NCBI RefSeq assembly: GCF_001968825.1
Contig: NZ_MIEU01000012.1
Coordinates: forward strand, 186,001 to 250,000
Length of the DNA: 64,000 bases
From: Tersicoccus sp. Bi-70
Lineage (GTDB): Bacteria > Actinomycetota > Actinomycetes > Actinomycetales > Micrococcaceae
Direction: 5' to 3'
This document shows, one piece after another, positions 36,278 through 44,622 of this stretch; positions within the stretch are counted from its first letter, which is position 1; every line of letters begins with the position of its first letter. The position numbers were made by a program, and so were the translations under genes. Below the pieces are notes generated by a model. The model searched no databases and was not told the origin of the DNA. It saw only the letters and a list, made by a program, of their open reading frames with translations.

Positions 36278-36402
36278 GGGCCCGTTCCCTTCCTCGCCGA
36301 TCCGTTCACTGACGGTTCCGGGGCGAGGGTGCGCACGAGGGCCGGGACGGCGACGACCGCTGTCCCGGCGACGGGCCCGGCTGTCGCCGGACGTCGCGCG
36401 CG
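36278..36402 (-). promoter_or_regulatory. Expression platform between FMN aptamer and ribM
   Basis: About 125 nt of leader after the aptamer. The ribM Shine-Dalgarno GGCGAGG (plus 36292-36298) can pair perfectly with CCTCGCC (plus 36322-36328), which would hide it. A second hairpin with perfect 8-bp arms is at 36341-36348/36362-36369. This suggests control at translation, though termination cannot be excluded. Confidence 0.6.
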
Positions 36403-36554
36403 ACGTGCTTCTCCCATCCAGACTGTGACTGTCGGTGCCGGAATTCCACCGGCTCAACCGATGCGCGTCCCGCGGTGGCTGAGCCACCGGGATCGACGCA
36501 CCGGGTCGCGGACTTTGACCGCCGGTTCGGAATTTCACCGACCCCGGAGCACGT
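36403..36554 (-). ncRNA. FMN riboswitch (RFN element)
   Basis: On the minus strand the conserved blocks appear in order: GGTGAAATTCCGAACCGGCG, AGTCCGCGA, a variable hairpin with complementary GGTGGCTC/GAGCCACC-like arms, GCCGGTGGAATTCCGGCACC, and GTCTGGATGGGAGAAG. The closing helix pairs GCACGT (36549-36554) with ACGTGC (36403-36408). It binds FMN and should lower expression of ribM-ribD-ribE-ribB-ribH when FMN is plentiful. A CATAAT hexamer at 36563-36568 is placed to start transcription right at the 5' edge. Confidence 0.96.
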
Positions 36555-36562
36555 ACCCGCTC

Positions 36563-36568
36563 ATTATG
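36563..36568 (-). promoter_or_regulatory. -10 box (CATAAT) of riboflavin operon
   Basis: CATAAT on the minus strand, 8 bp before the 5' edge of the FMN element and unusually AT-rich for the region. No good -35 at 17 bp. Confidence 0.55.
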
Positions 36569-36672
36569 GCACGGGGCACGCGGGCGACGCCGTTCGGTCC
36601 GTCACGGTGACGTCAGCGAGCGGGCCGGTGCGAGGGGTGACGCCCGGCGGACAGCCCGAGCGCGCGTCCGCC

Positions 36673-37377
36673 TCAGCAGCCGCCGGCGGCCCGGCGGAGA
36701 TCCGCGATCACGGACGCGGCGTCGTCGGCCCCGTAGACCGAGGAGCCGGCGACGAACACGTCGGCCCCGGCGTCGGCGGCGGCTACGATGGTCTCCGCGG
36801 TCACGCCCCCGTCCACCTGCAGGGCAACTGCGGCCCCCGAGCCGTCGATCGCGGCCCGGGCCCGACGCAGTTTGGGCAGCATGACGTCGAGGAACGCCTG
36901 GCCACCGAAGCCGGGCTCGACCGTCATCACGAGCAGTAGGTCCATCTCGGCGAGCAGGTCCAGCCACGGCTCGACCGGGGTGGCCGGACGCAGGGCGACG
37001 CCGGCCCGCGCACCGAGGGACCGCAGTTCCCGCGCGAGGCGGACGGGCGCGCGCGCCGCCTCGGCGTGGAACGTGACCGATGCCGCCCCCGCCTCCGCGT
37101 AGCCCGGAGCCCAGCGATCGGGATCCGCGATCATCAGGTGCACGTCCAGCGGGATCGGGCTCACCTGCTGGAGGCGCTGAACGACCGGCAGCCCGAGCGT
37201 CAGGTTCGGCACGAAGTGGTTGTCCATGATGTCCACGTGCACGCTGTCCGCGTCGGCGATCCGGCCCAGCTCCGCCTCGAGGTTCGCGAAGTCGGCCGAG
37301 AGGATGCTCGGGTGGATCCTCACGGGCCGGTGCCCTGATGCGGGCGAGGTCGATGGCGCGGGTGCGGACTCGGTCAC
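36673..37377 (-). CDS. rpe: Ribulose-phosphate 3-epimerase
   Basis: Interconverts ribulose 5-phosphate and xylulose 5-phosphate in the pentose phosphate pathway. 234 aa TIM barrel. [27 protein letters not shown] (one catalytic Asp), [14 protein letters not shown] and LQVDGGV (second Asp) are the family blocks. An extra 20 residues precede the barrel. The start is GTG 37377, overlapping the rsmB stop (GTGA). Its product ribulose 5-phosphate is the RibB substrate, so the next operon draws on it. Confidence 0.97.
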   Translation of the reverse strand: MTESAPAPSTSPASGHRPVRIHPSILSADFANLEAELGRIADADSVHVDIMDNHFVPNLTLGLPVVQRLQQVSPIPLDVHLMIADPDRWAPGYAEAGAASVTFHAEAARAPVRLARELRSLGARAGVALRPATPVEPWLDLLAEMDLLLVMTVEPGFGGQAFLDVMLPKLRRARAAIDGSGAAVALQVDGGVTAETIVAAADAGADVFVAGSSVYGADDAASVIADLRRAAGGC

Positions 37378-39218
37378 GGGGCCTCCGTCGTGCGGGTGTG
37401 CTGCGTGCTGGTGTTCTGCGTGCGGGTGTTCTGCGTACTGGTGGTCTGCGTCGTGGTGTTCTGCGTGCCGGCGCTCGGGGCGTCCGCGTTCGCGGGCACC
37501 CGCAGCAGCGCCAGGAACATGGCGTCCGTGCCGTGGACGTGCGGCCAGAGCTGGGCGGTGCGGGGACCGGGAGCGTCCCGGTCGGAGCCCTCGATGCCGC
37601 CCGCGTGCAGCGGGACGAGGGCGGCGTCGTCGAGCACGGCCGGGGTGTCGAGCAGTTCCACCCCGGGATACGCGCGCAGCACGTCGTCGACGACGGCGAC
37701 CGTCTCCGCCGGGTGCGGCGAGCAGGTCGCGTAGGCGACGACGCCGCCGGGACGGGTCGCCGCGATCGCGGAGCGGAGCAGGTCACGCTGCAGGGCGCCG
37801 AGCTGGGCGACGTCCGCGGGGGTGCGCCGCCAGCGCGCCTCGGGACGGCGGCGCAGGGCGCCGAGACCGGAGCAGGGCACGTCCACGAGGACCCGGTCGT
37901 ACCGGCCGGTCTCCTCGGCGCCGATGTCCCGTGCGTCTCGTTCGGTGATCCGCCACGCGGCCTCGGGCACGGCGCCGAGTGCCCGGCGGACCAGGTCCGC
38001 CCGGTGCGGGGCCGGCTCGTTGGCGGTCACCGTGGCGCCGCTCTCGAGGGCCAGCGCGGCGAGCAGCGCGGCCTTGCCGCCGGGCCCGGCGCATCCGTCG
38101 AGCCAGCGTTCGCCGTCGGTACCGTCGATGTCCGCGTCGCCGGTGCTCGCGGGCTGGACCGGCGCGGCGGCCAGGACGCGGGCGACGAGCTGGGAGCCGA
38201 CGTCCTGGATGCGGACGGTGCCGTCCTGGACACCGGTGAAGCGGCTCAGGTCCCCTGCGGCGATGGAGGCGGATCCGGCGGCGAGCTCACCCTCGTGGGC
38301 CCCGGCGGCGAGCACCTCGTCGAGGTCGCCGAGGCCGGGCAGGGCCACCAGGTTGACCACCGGGGCGGCGTTGTCGGCCGTGAGCAGGTCGGTCAGTTCG
38401 CCGGCGTCGCGGCCGTGGGCGACGAGCGCCTGCCGCATGGCGCGCACGACCCACGTCGGATGGCTGTAGCGCAGCCCGGCGGCGGTGGTGTCGTCCACGC
38501 CGGCGGTCAACTCCTGCAGCCAGTCGTCGAGCGAGCGCTCGGAGACACGCCGCAGCACCGCGTTGATGAACCCACTGGGCCCGGCGCCGATCGCCTCCCG
38601 GGCCAGCGCCACGGTCTGGTCGAGGGCCGCGTGGGCGGGCACCCGCATCGCGAGCAGCTGGTGGACGCCCAGGCGCAGGGCGTCGCGCACGGGAGCGTCG
38701 ACCGACTCGAGGGGACGGTCCACACAGCGGGCGAGGATCGCGTCCCAGGTGCCGAGCGAACGGAGCGATCCGTAGGCCAGTTCGGTGGCGAAACCGGCGT
38801 CGCGTCCACTCAGCCCGTGGCGGCGCAGCCGGGCCGGCAGGACCAGGTTGGCGTAGGCGTCGTCGGCGCTGACGGCACGCAGCGTCTCGAAGGCGGCCAG
38901 ACGGGCCGGGTCGGACGTGCGTCCGCGGCGGGCCGGCGCGGACGCGCTGAAGCTGCGCTCACCACCGCGGTTGCGTTCACGGCCCTGCGCGTTCCGGCGG
39001 ACCTCTCCGCCGCCGCGTGCCCCGCCGCCTCGGTTCTCGCCGGCGCCACGCGGCTGCCGGTCCCCGGCCTGACGCCGGTCGTCGCCTGCGCCTGAGGGAC
39101 GGCCGGCGCGATCGCCGCGGTCGTCCCGCCGGTTCCCGCCGGCACGGCCACCAGCACCTGCCCGACCGCGATCGTCACGCCGGTCACGGTCGTGACCGTT
39201 CCTGTCGTTGTCAGCCAA
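37374..39218 (-). CDS. rsmB: 16S rRNA m5C methyltransferase RsmB/Fmu family
   Basis: SAM-dependent methyltransferase. From the TTG at 39218 it is 614 aa; AGGAG is 7 nt before that TTG, whereas in-frame alternatives lack a site. The first 100 residues are Arg/Gly/Asp-rich, RGG-box-like and disordered. A NusB-like helical domain follows ([14 protein letters not shown]...). The Rossmann domain has [16 protein letters not shown], and the catalytic cysteines are in DVPCSGLG (near residue 447) and [10 protein letters not shown]. The C-terminal 30 residues are a Thr/Gln/Asn pentapeptide repeat. It overlaps fmt by 8 bp and rpe by 4. Confidence 0.94.
   Translation of the reverse strand: MADNDRNGHDRDRRDDRGRAGAGGRAGGNRRDDRGDRAGRPSGAGDDRRQAGDRQPRGAGENRGGGARGGGEVRRNAQGRERNRGGERSFSASAPARRGRTSDPARLAAFETLRAVSADDAYANLVLPARLRRHGLSGRDAGFATELAYGSLRSLGTWDAILARCVDRPLESVDAPVRDALRLGVHQLLAMRVPAHAALDQTVALAREAIGAGPSGFINAVLRRVSERSLDDWLQELTAGVDDTTAAGLRYSHPTWVVRAMRQALVAHGRDAGELTDLLTADNAAPVVNLVALPGLGDLDEVLAAGAHEGELAAGSASIAAGDLSRFTGVQDGTVRIQDVGSQLVARVLAAAPVQPASTGDADIDGTDGERWLDGCAGPGGKAALLAALALESGATVTANEPAPHRADLVRRALGAVPEAAWRITERDARDIGAEETGRYDRVLVDVPCSGLGALRRRPEARWRRTPADVAQLGALQRDLLRSAIAATRPGGVVAYATCSPHPAETVAVVDDVLRAYPGVELLDTPAVLDDAALVPLHAGGIEGSDRDAPGPRTAQLWPHVHGTDAMFLALLRVPANADAPSAGTQNTTTQTTSTQNTRTQNTSTQHTRTTEAP
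37390..37464. repeat. Five 15-bp tandem repeats at the 3' end of rsmB
   Basis: Copies at 37390, 37405, 37420, 37435 and 37450, with consensus gtgcgggtgttctgc and a few changes. They encode a pentapeptide repeat (Thr-Gln-Asn-Thr-x) in frame at the C-terminus of RsmB. Confidence 0.85.
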
Positions 39219-40170
39219 AACGGATCTCCTGACCGTGCTGGGCGCCACGCCACCAGTCCGCGGCGGGCATCGGGGTACGTCCGGCGGGCTGCACGGTGCT
39301 CAGCACGACCGCGCCGTCACCGGCTCCGACCAGCACCGTCCTGCCGTGTCCGGCCACGAGGCCGGGCTCGAGCGCGGGCGGTTCGTCGACACGGGACGAG
39401 GCGTCCGCACGCGCGGCGTCCCGGACCGGACCGAGCTTGACGCGCTGCCCGTCCAGCATGGTCCAGGCTCCCGGTTCGGGGGTGACGCCGCGACTGCGGG
39501 CGTCCAGCGCCGCGGCGGAGGCGGACCAGTCGAGTCGCCCGTCCTCCAGGCTCAGCTTCGGGGCGAGCGTGACGTCACCGGTCTGCTCGGTGGCGTGCGC
39601 CGATCCGTCGGCGAGGCCGTCGAGCACGCCGGCCAGCAGGTCCGAGCCCGTGACGGTGAGGGTCTGCAGCAGCGACGTCGCCGTGTCGTCCGGCCCGATC
39701 GGCGCGGTGACCGTGGCGTACACGGGGCCGGTGTCCAGACCGGTGCGCAGGGCGAAGACGCTCGCGCCGGTCTCGGTGTGCCCGTCAATGATGGCCCGCT
39801 GGGCGGGGGCGGCCCCGCGGTAGGCGGGAAGCAGGGAGAAGTGCAGGTTGAGCCAGCCGTGGCGGGGAAGGTCCAGCGCGGCAGCGGGCACGAGCGCGCC
39901 GTAGGCGACGACGACGGCCACGTCGAGGTCGAGAGCAGCCAGCTGGGACCGGACGTCGTCGTCGACCCGGGCGGCCTTGATCACCGGCAACCCCGCCTCG
40001 ACGGCGGCAGCGGCCACCGGCGACGGCGTGAGCACACGCTTGCGCCCGAGCGGCGCGTCGGGCCGGGTGAGCACGGCGACGATCTGCCGGTCGGTCCCAT
40101 CGAGCCGCTCCTGCAGCCGGCGGAGCGAATCGGCCGCCGTCTCCGGGGTACCCGCGAACAGGATCCTCAT
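39211..40170 (-). CDS. fmt: Methionyl-tRNA formyltransferase
   Basis: Formylates initiator Met-tRNA with 10-formyl-THF. 319 aa. FAGTPETAADSLRRL is the usual start. LNLHFSLLPAYRGAAP carries Asn108 and His110, and the catalytic Asp is in LRTGLDTGPVY. The C-terminal OB-like domain recognises the tRNA. The ATG at 40170 overlaps the def stop (ATGA), so formylation and deformylation enzymes are coupled. The usual SLLPxxRG loop is intact. Confidence 0.98.
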   Translation of the reverse strand: MRILFAGTPETAADSLRRLQERLDGTDRQIVAVLTRPDAPLGRKRVLTPSPVAAAAVEAGLPVIKAARVDDDVRSQLAALDLDVAVVVAYGALVPAAALDLPRHGWLNLHFSLLPAYRGAAPAQRAIIDGHTETGASVFALRTGLDTGPVYATVTAPIGPDDTATSLLQTLTVTGSDLLAGVLDGLADGSAHATEQTGDVTLAPKLSLEDGRLDWSASAAALDARSRGVTPEPGAWTMLDGQRVKLGPVRDAARADASSRVDEPPALEPGLVAGHGRTVLVGAGDGAVVLSTVQPAGRTPMPAADWWRGAQHGQEIRFG

Positions 40171-40805
40171 CGGCCGCCGCCGAAGAAGCTCGCGCCGGGA
40201 GCGGCAGCCCTGCCCGGTGCACTCGTCGGCGCGGCCCCGGTCGTCCCGCGGTGCGGCGTCGTCACGCTGCCGGCGGCATCGAGGTCCCGCCGTTCGGCCT
40301 GCACCTGGTCGACGGCGGAGCGCCAGTCGTCCGTGCGCAGCGCCGCCATCACGGTGCGCCGCTCGTCGCCGATCAGCCGGTCGAGGTAGAGCATCCCGTC
40401 GAGGTGGTCGGTCTCGTGCTGGAGGCAGCGGGCGAGCAGCCCCTCGCCGGTGACGGTCACGGGAGCGCCCCCGACGTCCACGCCGGTGACGGTGGCCCGC
40501 TGCGCGCGAGTGGTGTGGCCGCCGATCGCCGGGACGGAGAGACAGCCCTCCATGCCGGCCTGCGTCTCCTCCTCGATCGTGAGGACGGGATTGACGACGT
40601 GCCCGGAGGAGCCGTCCACCTCCCAGGTGAAGACGCGCAGCCCGACGCCGACCTGCGGGCCGGCGAGCCCGACACCTCCGACGGCGATCATCGTCTCGTG
40701 CATGTCCTCGACCAGCCGGGCGAGGGCGTCGTCGAACCGGGTCACGGCCTCGGCCCGGGTCCGCAGGATCGGGTCACCCAGCACCCGGACGGGCAGTATC
40801 GCCAT
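40167..40805 (-). CDS. def: Peptide deformylase
   Basis: Removes the N-formyl group from nascent proteins. 212 aa. All three metal motifs are present: GVGLAGPQVG (44-53), EGCLS with Cys88, and HETDHLDG with His130, Glu131 and His134. A C-terminal extension of about 50 residues (Ala/Thr/Pro-rich, ending ASFFGGGR) goes beyond the catalytic core. A TAGACT box at 40866-40871 on the minus strand could start the def-fmt-rsmB-rpe transcript with a leader of about 50 nt; GAGGAG sits about 12 nt before the ATG. Confidence 0.98.
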   Translation of the reverse strand: MAILPVRVLGDPILRTRAEAVTRFDDALARLVEDMHETMIAVGGVGLAGPQVGVGLRVFTWEVDGSSGHVVNPVLTIEEETQAGMEGCLSVPAIGGHTTRAQRATVTGVDVGGAPVTVTGEGLLARCLQHETDHLDGMLYLDRLIGDERRTVMAALRTDDWRSAVDQVQAERRDLDAAGSVTTPHRGTTGAAPTSAPGRAAAPGASFFGGGR

Positions 40806-40901
40806 CGCTGTCGTCGCGCTCCTCGTGTCGTCGTCCGGGCCCCGTGTGGTCCGGTCCGGCGCTCCAGTCTAGTGGTCGGGACGCCGACGCCGACGAACCG
40901 C

Positions 40902-41885
40902 TCAGGCGCCCGACGAGGACCCGGCGAGCGCGGAGACGGCGGTCGATCCGGACGGGGTGCGGTGCGTGGTCCCGGCCTCGGCGTCGGTGATCGCCGACGA
41001 CGCGGCGGCGTCCTGCGCACCGGAACCGGCGGTCGCGGCGCTCGATGCCGGCGGCGGCGCGATGGGCAGCAGCGCCCGGCCGGCTGCGGTGGCGTCCGTA
41101 GAGGTCTCCCACACGCGGCGCAGCGAGCAGAACTTGTACCAGTGGTGGGCGAGGACGTCGTCGCGGGCTCGCATCGGCCGCACCTCGGTCTGCCCGATGG
41201 CGACCGGCAGCAGCAGCGGGTTCGCGCCGTACGGGAAGGCCTCCCAGGTGCCGGCCACCGGGTCGACGAGGATCTCCTGCGCCTTCATGCCGGCCACCAG
41301 CTGCATGACGACCTTGTCGTCGAGGGCCTTGACGAAGCCGTCCCGGTCCGTGCCCTTGGTCTTGAAGTCGATCAGGCACACCCGGCCCCCGATGCGGGCG
41401 ACCAGGTCGAGGGTGCCGGCGTAGCCGACCTCGTGGTTCCACACGGTCACCTCGGCGGCCAGGGGCTCCACCGCGTACGCGTCCCACCACTCGTCGAACC
41501 GGTCCGCGAAGGGGTGCTCGTCGTGCTGGGCGAGGTCCTCCCGGGCCTCCCGCACGCGGTGCTCCCGGTCCAGGTGCCGGAGGGCGACCTGCTCGGCGTA
41601 GTAGTGCACACGGTCCCCGCGCTCGGCGGCACGGTCGCGGTACCGCTCGGCGGCGGCCGCGGACTCCCGCACGAGAGCGCGCAGCTGCCCCGGATCGGCC
41701 GAGGCGCCGCGCAGCTCCGGGTGGGAAGCCAGGTGGTTCGCGGCCATGTAGCCGGACCAGCCGGTCAGGTCCATGGCCTGCTGGCCGATGACGGTGGTGA
41801 TGGACGGCACCGTCGGCGGCGCACTCGTCGATCTCGAGTACATCCGTCCGTGTTCGGTCTGGTGCGCCAGCCTCGGTTGCGTCAT
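40902..41885 (-). CDS. PD-(D/E)XK nuclease-like protein of unknown function
   Basis: 327 aa, cytosolic. The central part reads NHEVGYAGTLDLVARIGGRVCLIDFKTKG: Glu, then Asp in GTLDL, then D-F-K after a strand, the order of a RecB/Cas4-type PD-(D/E)XK core. DKVVMQLVAGMKAQEI then fits the conserved Gln helix. The N-terminal 40 residues contain PSITTVIG, like RecB-family openings. The last 70 residues are Ala/Ser-rich and disordered. Nuclease activity is inference. No helicase or CRISPR gene is beside it; def lies downstream, 96 bp away. Confidence 0.8.
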   Translation of the reverse strand: MTQPRLAHQTEHGRMYSRSTSAPPTVPSITTVIGQQAMDLTGWSGYMAANHLASHPELRGASADPGQLRALVRESAAAAERYRDRAAERGDRVHYYAEQVALRHLDREHRVREAREDLAQHDEHPFADRFDEWWDAYAVEPLAAEVTVWNHEVGYAGTLDLVARIGGRVCLIDFKTKGTDRDGFVKALDDKVVMQLVAGMKAQEILVDPVAGTWEAFPYGANPLLLPVAIGQTEVRPMRARDDVLAHHWYKFCSLRRVWETSTDATAAGRALLPIAPPPASSAATAGSGAQDAAASSAITDAEAGTTHRTPSGSTAVSALAGSSSGA

Positions 41886-41996
41886 GCCTTCACTCTCCCA
41901 CCGGCCACCGACGTTTCTCCAACGCCCGCGCCGGGCTCGGCCCGGATGGGGTGCGCAGGGCCGCTCGGCCTTCGTGTGTCAGGCCCCGGACGCACG

Positions 41997-42026
41997 AAGG
42001 CCCCGGCGGTCACCCGCCGGGGCCTT
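41997..42026 (-). terminator. Terminator of the tRNA cluster
   Basis: Perfect 13-bp arms (AAGGCCCCGGCGG type) with a 4-nt loop, 7 bp beyond the 3' end of tRNA-Val on the minus strand. Confidence 0.8.
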
Positions 42027-42032
42027 CTGTCG

Positions 42033-42104
42033 TGCGCGATACTGGGATCGAACCAGTGACCTCTTCCGTGTCAGGGAAGCGCGCTACCGCTGCGCCAATC
42101 GCGC
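42033..42104 (-). tRNA. tRNA-Val (anticodon GAC)
   Basis: Complete cloverleaf. Acceptor GCGCGAT/ATCGCGC, anticodon stem CTTCC/GGAAG with loop CTGACAC, T arm ACTGG-TTCGATC-CCAGT. The 3' CCA is not encoded. Last gene of a three-tRNA minus-strand run. Confidence 0.95.
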
Positions 42105-42143
42105 CCATGTCGCCGTCGGAGGGTCGGAACTCTCCGGGGCTGG

Positions 42144-42214
42144 AGGTGGGGACGGGATTCGAACCCGCGTATACGGCTTTGCAGGCCGCTGCCTCGCCTC
42201 TCGGCCACCCCACC
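42144..42214 (-). tRNA. tRNA-Cys (anticodon GCA)
   Basis: Acceptor GGTGGGG/CCCCACC, anticodon loop CTGCAAA between GCGGC and GCCGT, T arm GCGGG-TTCGAAT-CCCGT. CCA not encoded. Middle gene of the minus-strand cluster. Confidence 0.95.
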
Positions 42215-42296
42215 GTGACCAGGTGGTCCACTCGGACCGCCGTCCGGAGGCCGGACTGGAGGTCCGGATCACCGACTGACTGAACAGTGACGTGCG

Positions 42297-42369
<73 letters not shown>

Positions 42370-42422
42370 ATGAAGAAACCGGCCCGCCTCGGGGCGGTGC
42401 CGCCGTGTTCTTGCGAGAAATG

Positions 42423-42451
42423 ACTCTACAGGCGTCCCGGCGCAGTTCCAA
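42423..42451 (-). promoter_or_regulatory. Promoter of tRNA-Gly-Cys-Val cluster
   Basis: On the minus strand TTGGAA, 17 nt, TAGAGT: a near-consensus sigma-70 type promoter about 54 nt upstream of tRNA-Gly. The best -35/-10 pair in the window. Confidence 0.75.
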
Positions 42452-42613
42452 ATCGGCCGGTGATCCCTGTGTTCGCGCGGATTTCACGGTCTCGTGACCG
42501 CACCGACATCCCGCCCTCCACCGAGCCGTCCAGGGCGGTCCACACCGATTTCGCGCCCGGTTCCGACTCCGCTACGATGGTGAATCGCTGCCCGGCCTGC
42601 GGGTGGCACGCGA

Positions 42614-42685
42614 GGGCGATTAGCGCAGTGGTAGCGCGCTTCGTTCACACCGAAGAGGTCACTGGTTCGAACCCAGTATCGCCCA
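42614..42685 (+). tRNA. tRNA-Val (anticodon CAC)
   Basis: Acceptor GGGCGAT/ATCGCCC, anticodon loop TTCACAC between CTTCG and CGAAG, T arm ACTGG-TTCGAAC-CCAGT. CCA not encoded. A TACGAT hexamer lies at 42573-42578. The body is nearly identical to the tRNA-Val(GAC) on the opposite strand. Confidence 0.95.
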
Positions 42686-42692
42686 CCGCATC

Positions 42693-42721
42693 GAGGGTCC
42701 CGGAGTCGCTCCGGGGCCCTC
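42693..42721 (+). terminator. Terminator after tRNA-Val(CAC)
   Basis: 13-bp arms with one G-T pair and a 3-nt loop (42693-42705, 42709-42721), 8 bp beyond the tRNA. Confidence 0.75.
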
Positions 42722-42895
42722 TCTCGTCGTCAGGACCGATCTCGGCGGTCGAGCCCGTGCCGTTCACCGGGCATGGCATTCCGCTCGCCGTGAAACCGGC
42801 GAACTCGGCGCCGTCACCCGGGTCTCCCGCGAGCCGACTGCTCTAGCATGGTTCGCACACGGAGGCGACGGGCCTCCCGGCAGAGAGGAGGTGGC

Positions 42896-43261
42896 ATGTC
42901 TGCTTTCGACAATCTGAAGGGCAAAGCCTCGGGCCTGTTCGACAAGGCCGCTGACGCCGTCCGCGGTCATGAGGATCAGGTGAAGCAGGGCATCGAGAAG
43001 GCCGGTGACTTCATCGACCAGAAGACCGGCGGGAAGTATGCCGACCGCATCGATTCCGTGCAGCAGAAGGCCGGCGACGCCGTGAACCGCCTCGGTTCAC
43101 AGGACCGGCCCGGCGAGACGGGAACCACCACGGGCACCACGCCCGGCAGTGGCACCGGAACGCCGAGCACGGGAACGCCCGGTACCGAGACCCCCTCCGC
43201 GCCCACCGAGGACGCGACGCAGCCCGACCCGACGAAGGTGGACCCCGACCTGGGGCGCTGA
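42896..43261 (+). CDS. Rv0909-family antitoxin-like small protein
   Basis: 121 aa. The first 65 residues match the Rv0909/MT0933 type: AFDNLKGKASGLFDKAADAV, then VKQGIEKAGDFIDQKTGGKYADRIDSVQQKAGDAV, a charged helical protein. The rest is a Thr/Gly/Pro-rich disordered tail. The family is listed as a putative antitoxin, but no toxin gene adjoins it here and the neighbours are a tRNA and zapE. GAGGAGG lies 4 nt before the ATG, and TAGCAT at 42844-42849 is a possible -10. Small-protein stress role is inference. Confidence 0.88.
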   Translation: MSAFDNLKGKASGLFDKAADAVRGHEDQVKQGIEKAGDFIDQKTGGKYADRIDSVQQKAGDAVNRLGSQDRPGETGTTTGTTPGSGTGTPSTGTPGTETPSAPTEDATQPDPTKVDPDLGR

Positions 43262-43326
43262 CGCCTAAGCGGGTGACCGCGGCCGCGTGAGGCCGACGGA
43301 GGACTGCCCAGACGAATGATCGAGCC

Positions 43327-43362
43327 GTGAGCCGGCGTCACCTGCGGGTGGCGTCGGTTCAC
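43327..43362. terminator. Hairpin between convergent antitoxin-like gene and zapE
   Basis: 16-bp arms with three G-T type pairs (43327-43342, 43347-43362). Likely bidirectional terminator. Confidence 0.6.
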
Positions 43363-43387
43363 GTGTGTCCGGGCCCGGACGACGCCG

Positions 43388-44422
43388 TCAGCCGGCGGTG
43401 CCGCCCTCGCGCGTCAGCGCGGTCAGGCGGGACACCGCCCGGAAGTACTTCTTCATGTAGCCGCCGGCCATCATCTCCTCGGAGAAGAGCCGGTCCAGCG
43501 GCTCGCCGCTGGAGATGATCGGCACGTCCTTGTCGTAGAGCCGGTCGGCGAGGACCACGAACCGCAGGGCCTGGTCCTGCCGGGTGATGGTCTGCACGCC
43601 TCGCCAGGCGACGACGTCGACGCCGTCGATCAACTGCCGATACCGGCTCGGGTGGACCTTCGAGAGGTGCTCGACCAGGGTCTGGACGTCGTCGAGCGCG
43701 ACCGTCCTCCCGTCCTGCGCCGCGGCGTCGGCGGCGGCGGAGACCGCGTCGTCCGTCAGCGGCTCGGGGGCGGCGGGCAGCCCGCGGTGCCGGTAGTCCT
43801 CGCCGTCGATCCGCACGACGTCGAACTGGTCCGCCAGCACCTGGATCTCCCGCTTGAAGTCGACCGCCGCGAACCGACCCTCGCCGAGGGCCCCGGGCAG
43901 CGTGTTGGAGGTGGCGGCGAGCTTGACGCCCGCGTCGGCGAGCTCACGCATCAGCCGGGACATCATCACCGTGTCGCCCGGGTCGTCGAGCTCGAACTCG
44001 TCGATGCACACCAGCCGGTAGCGCTGCAGCTCGTCGACGGCGCGGCGGAAGGACATGGCCCCCACGAGGTTCGTGTACTCGACGAAGGTGCCGAACGCCT
44101 TGGGACCCTCCACCGCGTGCCACAGCGAGGCCAGCAGGTGGGTCTTGCCGACGCCGAAGCCGCCGTCGAGATAGATCCCGGCCTTGGTCTCGGGCGGCCG
44201 GGAACCGAAGAGCTTGCGCCACCCGGACGGAGCGGGCGCCTCGATGGCCGCGGCGAAGGACTTCAGCGCGTGCACCGCTTCCGTCTGCGTGGGCTGCGCG
44301 GGGTCCGGACGGTAGGTGTCGAACGAGACCTCCCCGAAGCGCGGTGACGGATGGAATCCGGCCAGCAGGTCGTCGGCGGAGACCGTCGGCTGTCGGTCGA
44401 CCAGGTGCACGATCTCGCCCAC
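43388..44422 (-). CDS. zapE: ZapE/AFG1-family ATPase
   Basis: 344 aa P-loop ATPase of the AFG1/ZapE family, linked to cell division in enterobacteria and to membrane-protein quality control in mitochondria. Walker A is GGFGVGKTH (87-95) and Walker B is LVCIDEFELDD (137-147). TSNTLPGALGEGRFA and FKREIQVLADQFDVVRIDGEDYR are family blocks. The start is GTG 44422 with GGGAGGA about 8 nt upstream. TACTGT at 44469-44474 on the minus strand is a possible -10. A longer open frame upstream is not supported. Confidence 0.94.
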   Translation of the reverse strand: MGEIVHLVDRQPTVSADDLLAGFHPSPRFGEVSFDTYRPDPAQPTQTEAVHALKSFAAAIEAPAPSGWRKLFGSRPPETKAGIYLDGGFGVGKTHLLASLWHAVEGPKAFGTFVEYTNLVGAMSFRRAVDELQRYRLVCIDEFELDDPGDTVMMSRLMRELADAGVKLAATSNTLPGALGEGRFAAVDFKREIQVLADQFDVVRIDGEDYRHRGLPAAPEPLTDDAVSAAADAAAQDGRTVALDDVQTLVEHLSKVHPSRYRQLIDGVDVVAWRGVQTITRQDQALRFVVLADRLYDKDVPIISSGEPLDRLFSEEMMAGGYMKKYFRAVSRLTALTREGGTAG

Positions 44423-44622
44423 GGCGTCAGTCCTCCCAGGGTGGTGCGTCGGTTCTCGATGCGTACCCACAGTACGGCAGCACCCCTCTCCCCCGACGGT
44501 CGCGTGCCCCTGCGCGCGGGGGTGACGGCGGATGACGCCGACGGCATCGGGGCCGGACACACCCCGGTGGCCACGGCTAGGGTGGGGGCTGGATCAGACC
44601 CCGACCGGAAGAAGGATGTCCG

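Noticed and set aside
37390-37464. CRISPR-like regular repeats
   Set aside because: Unit is 15 bp, directly tandem with no spacers and in frame with the rsmB tail. No cas genes anywhere in the window.
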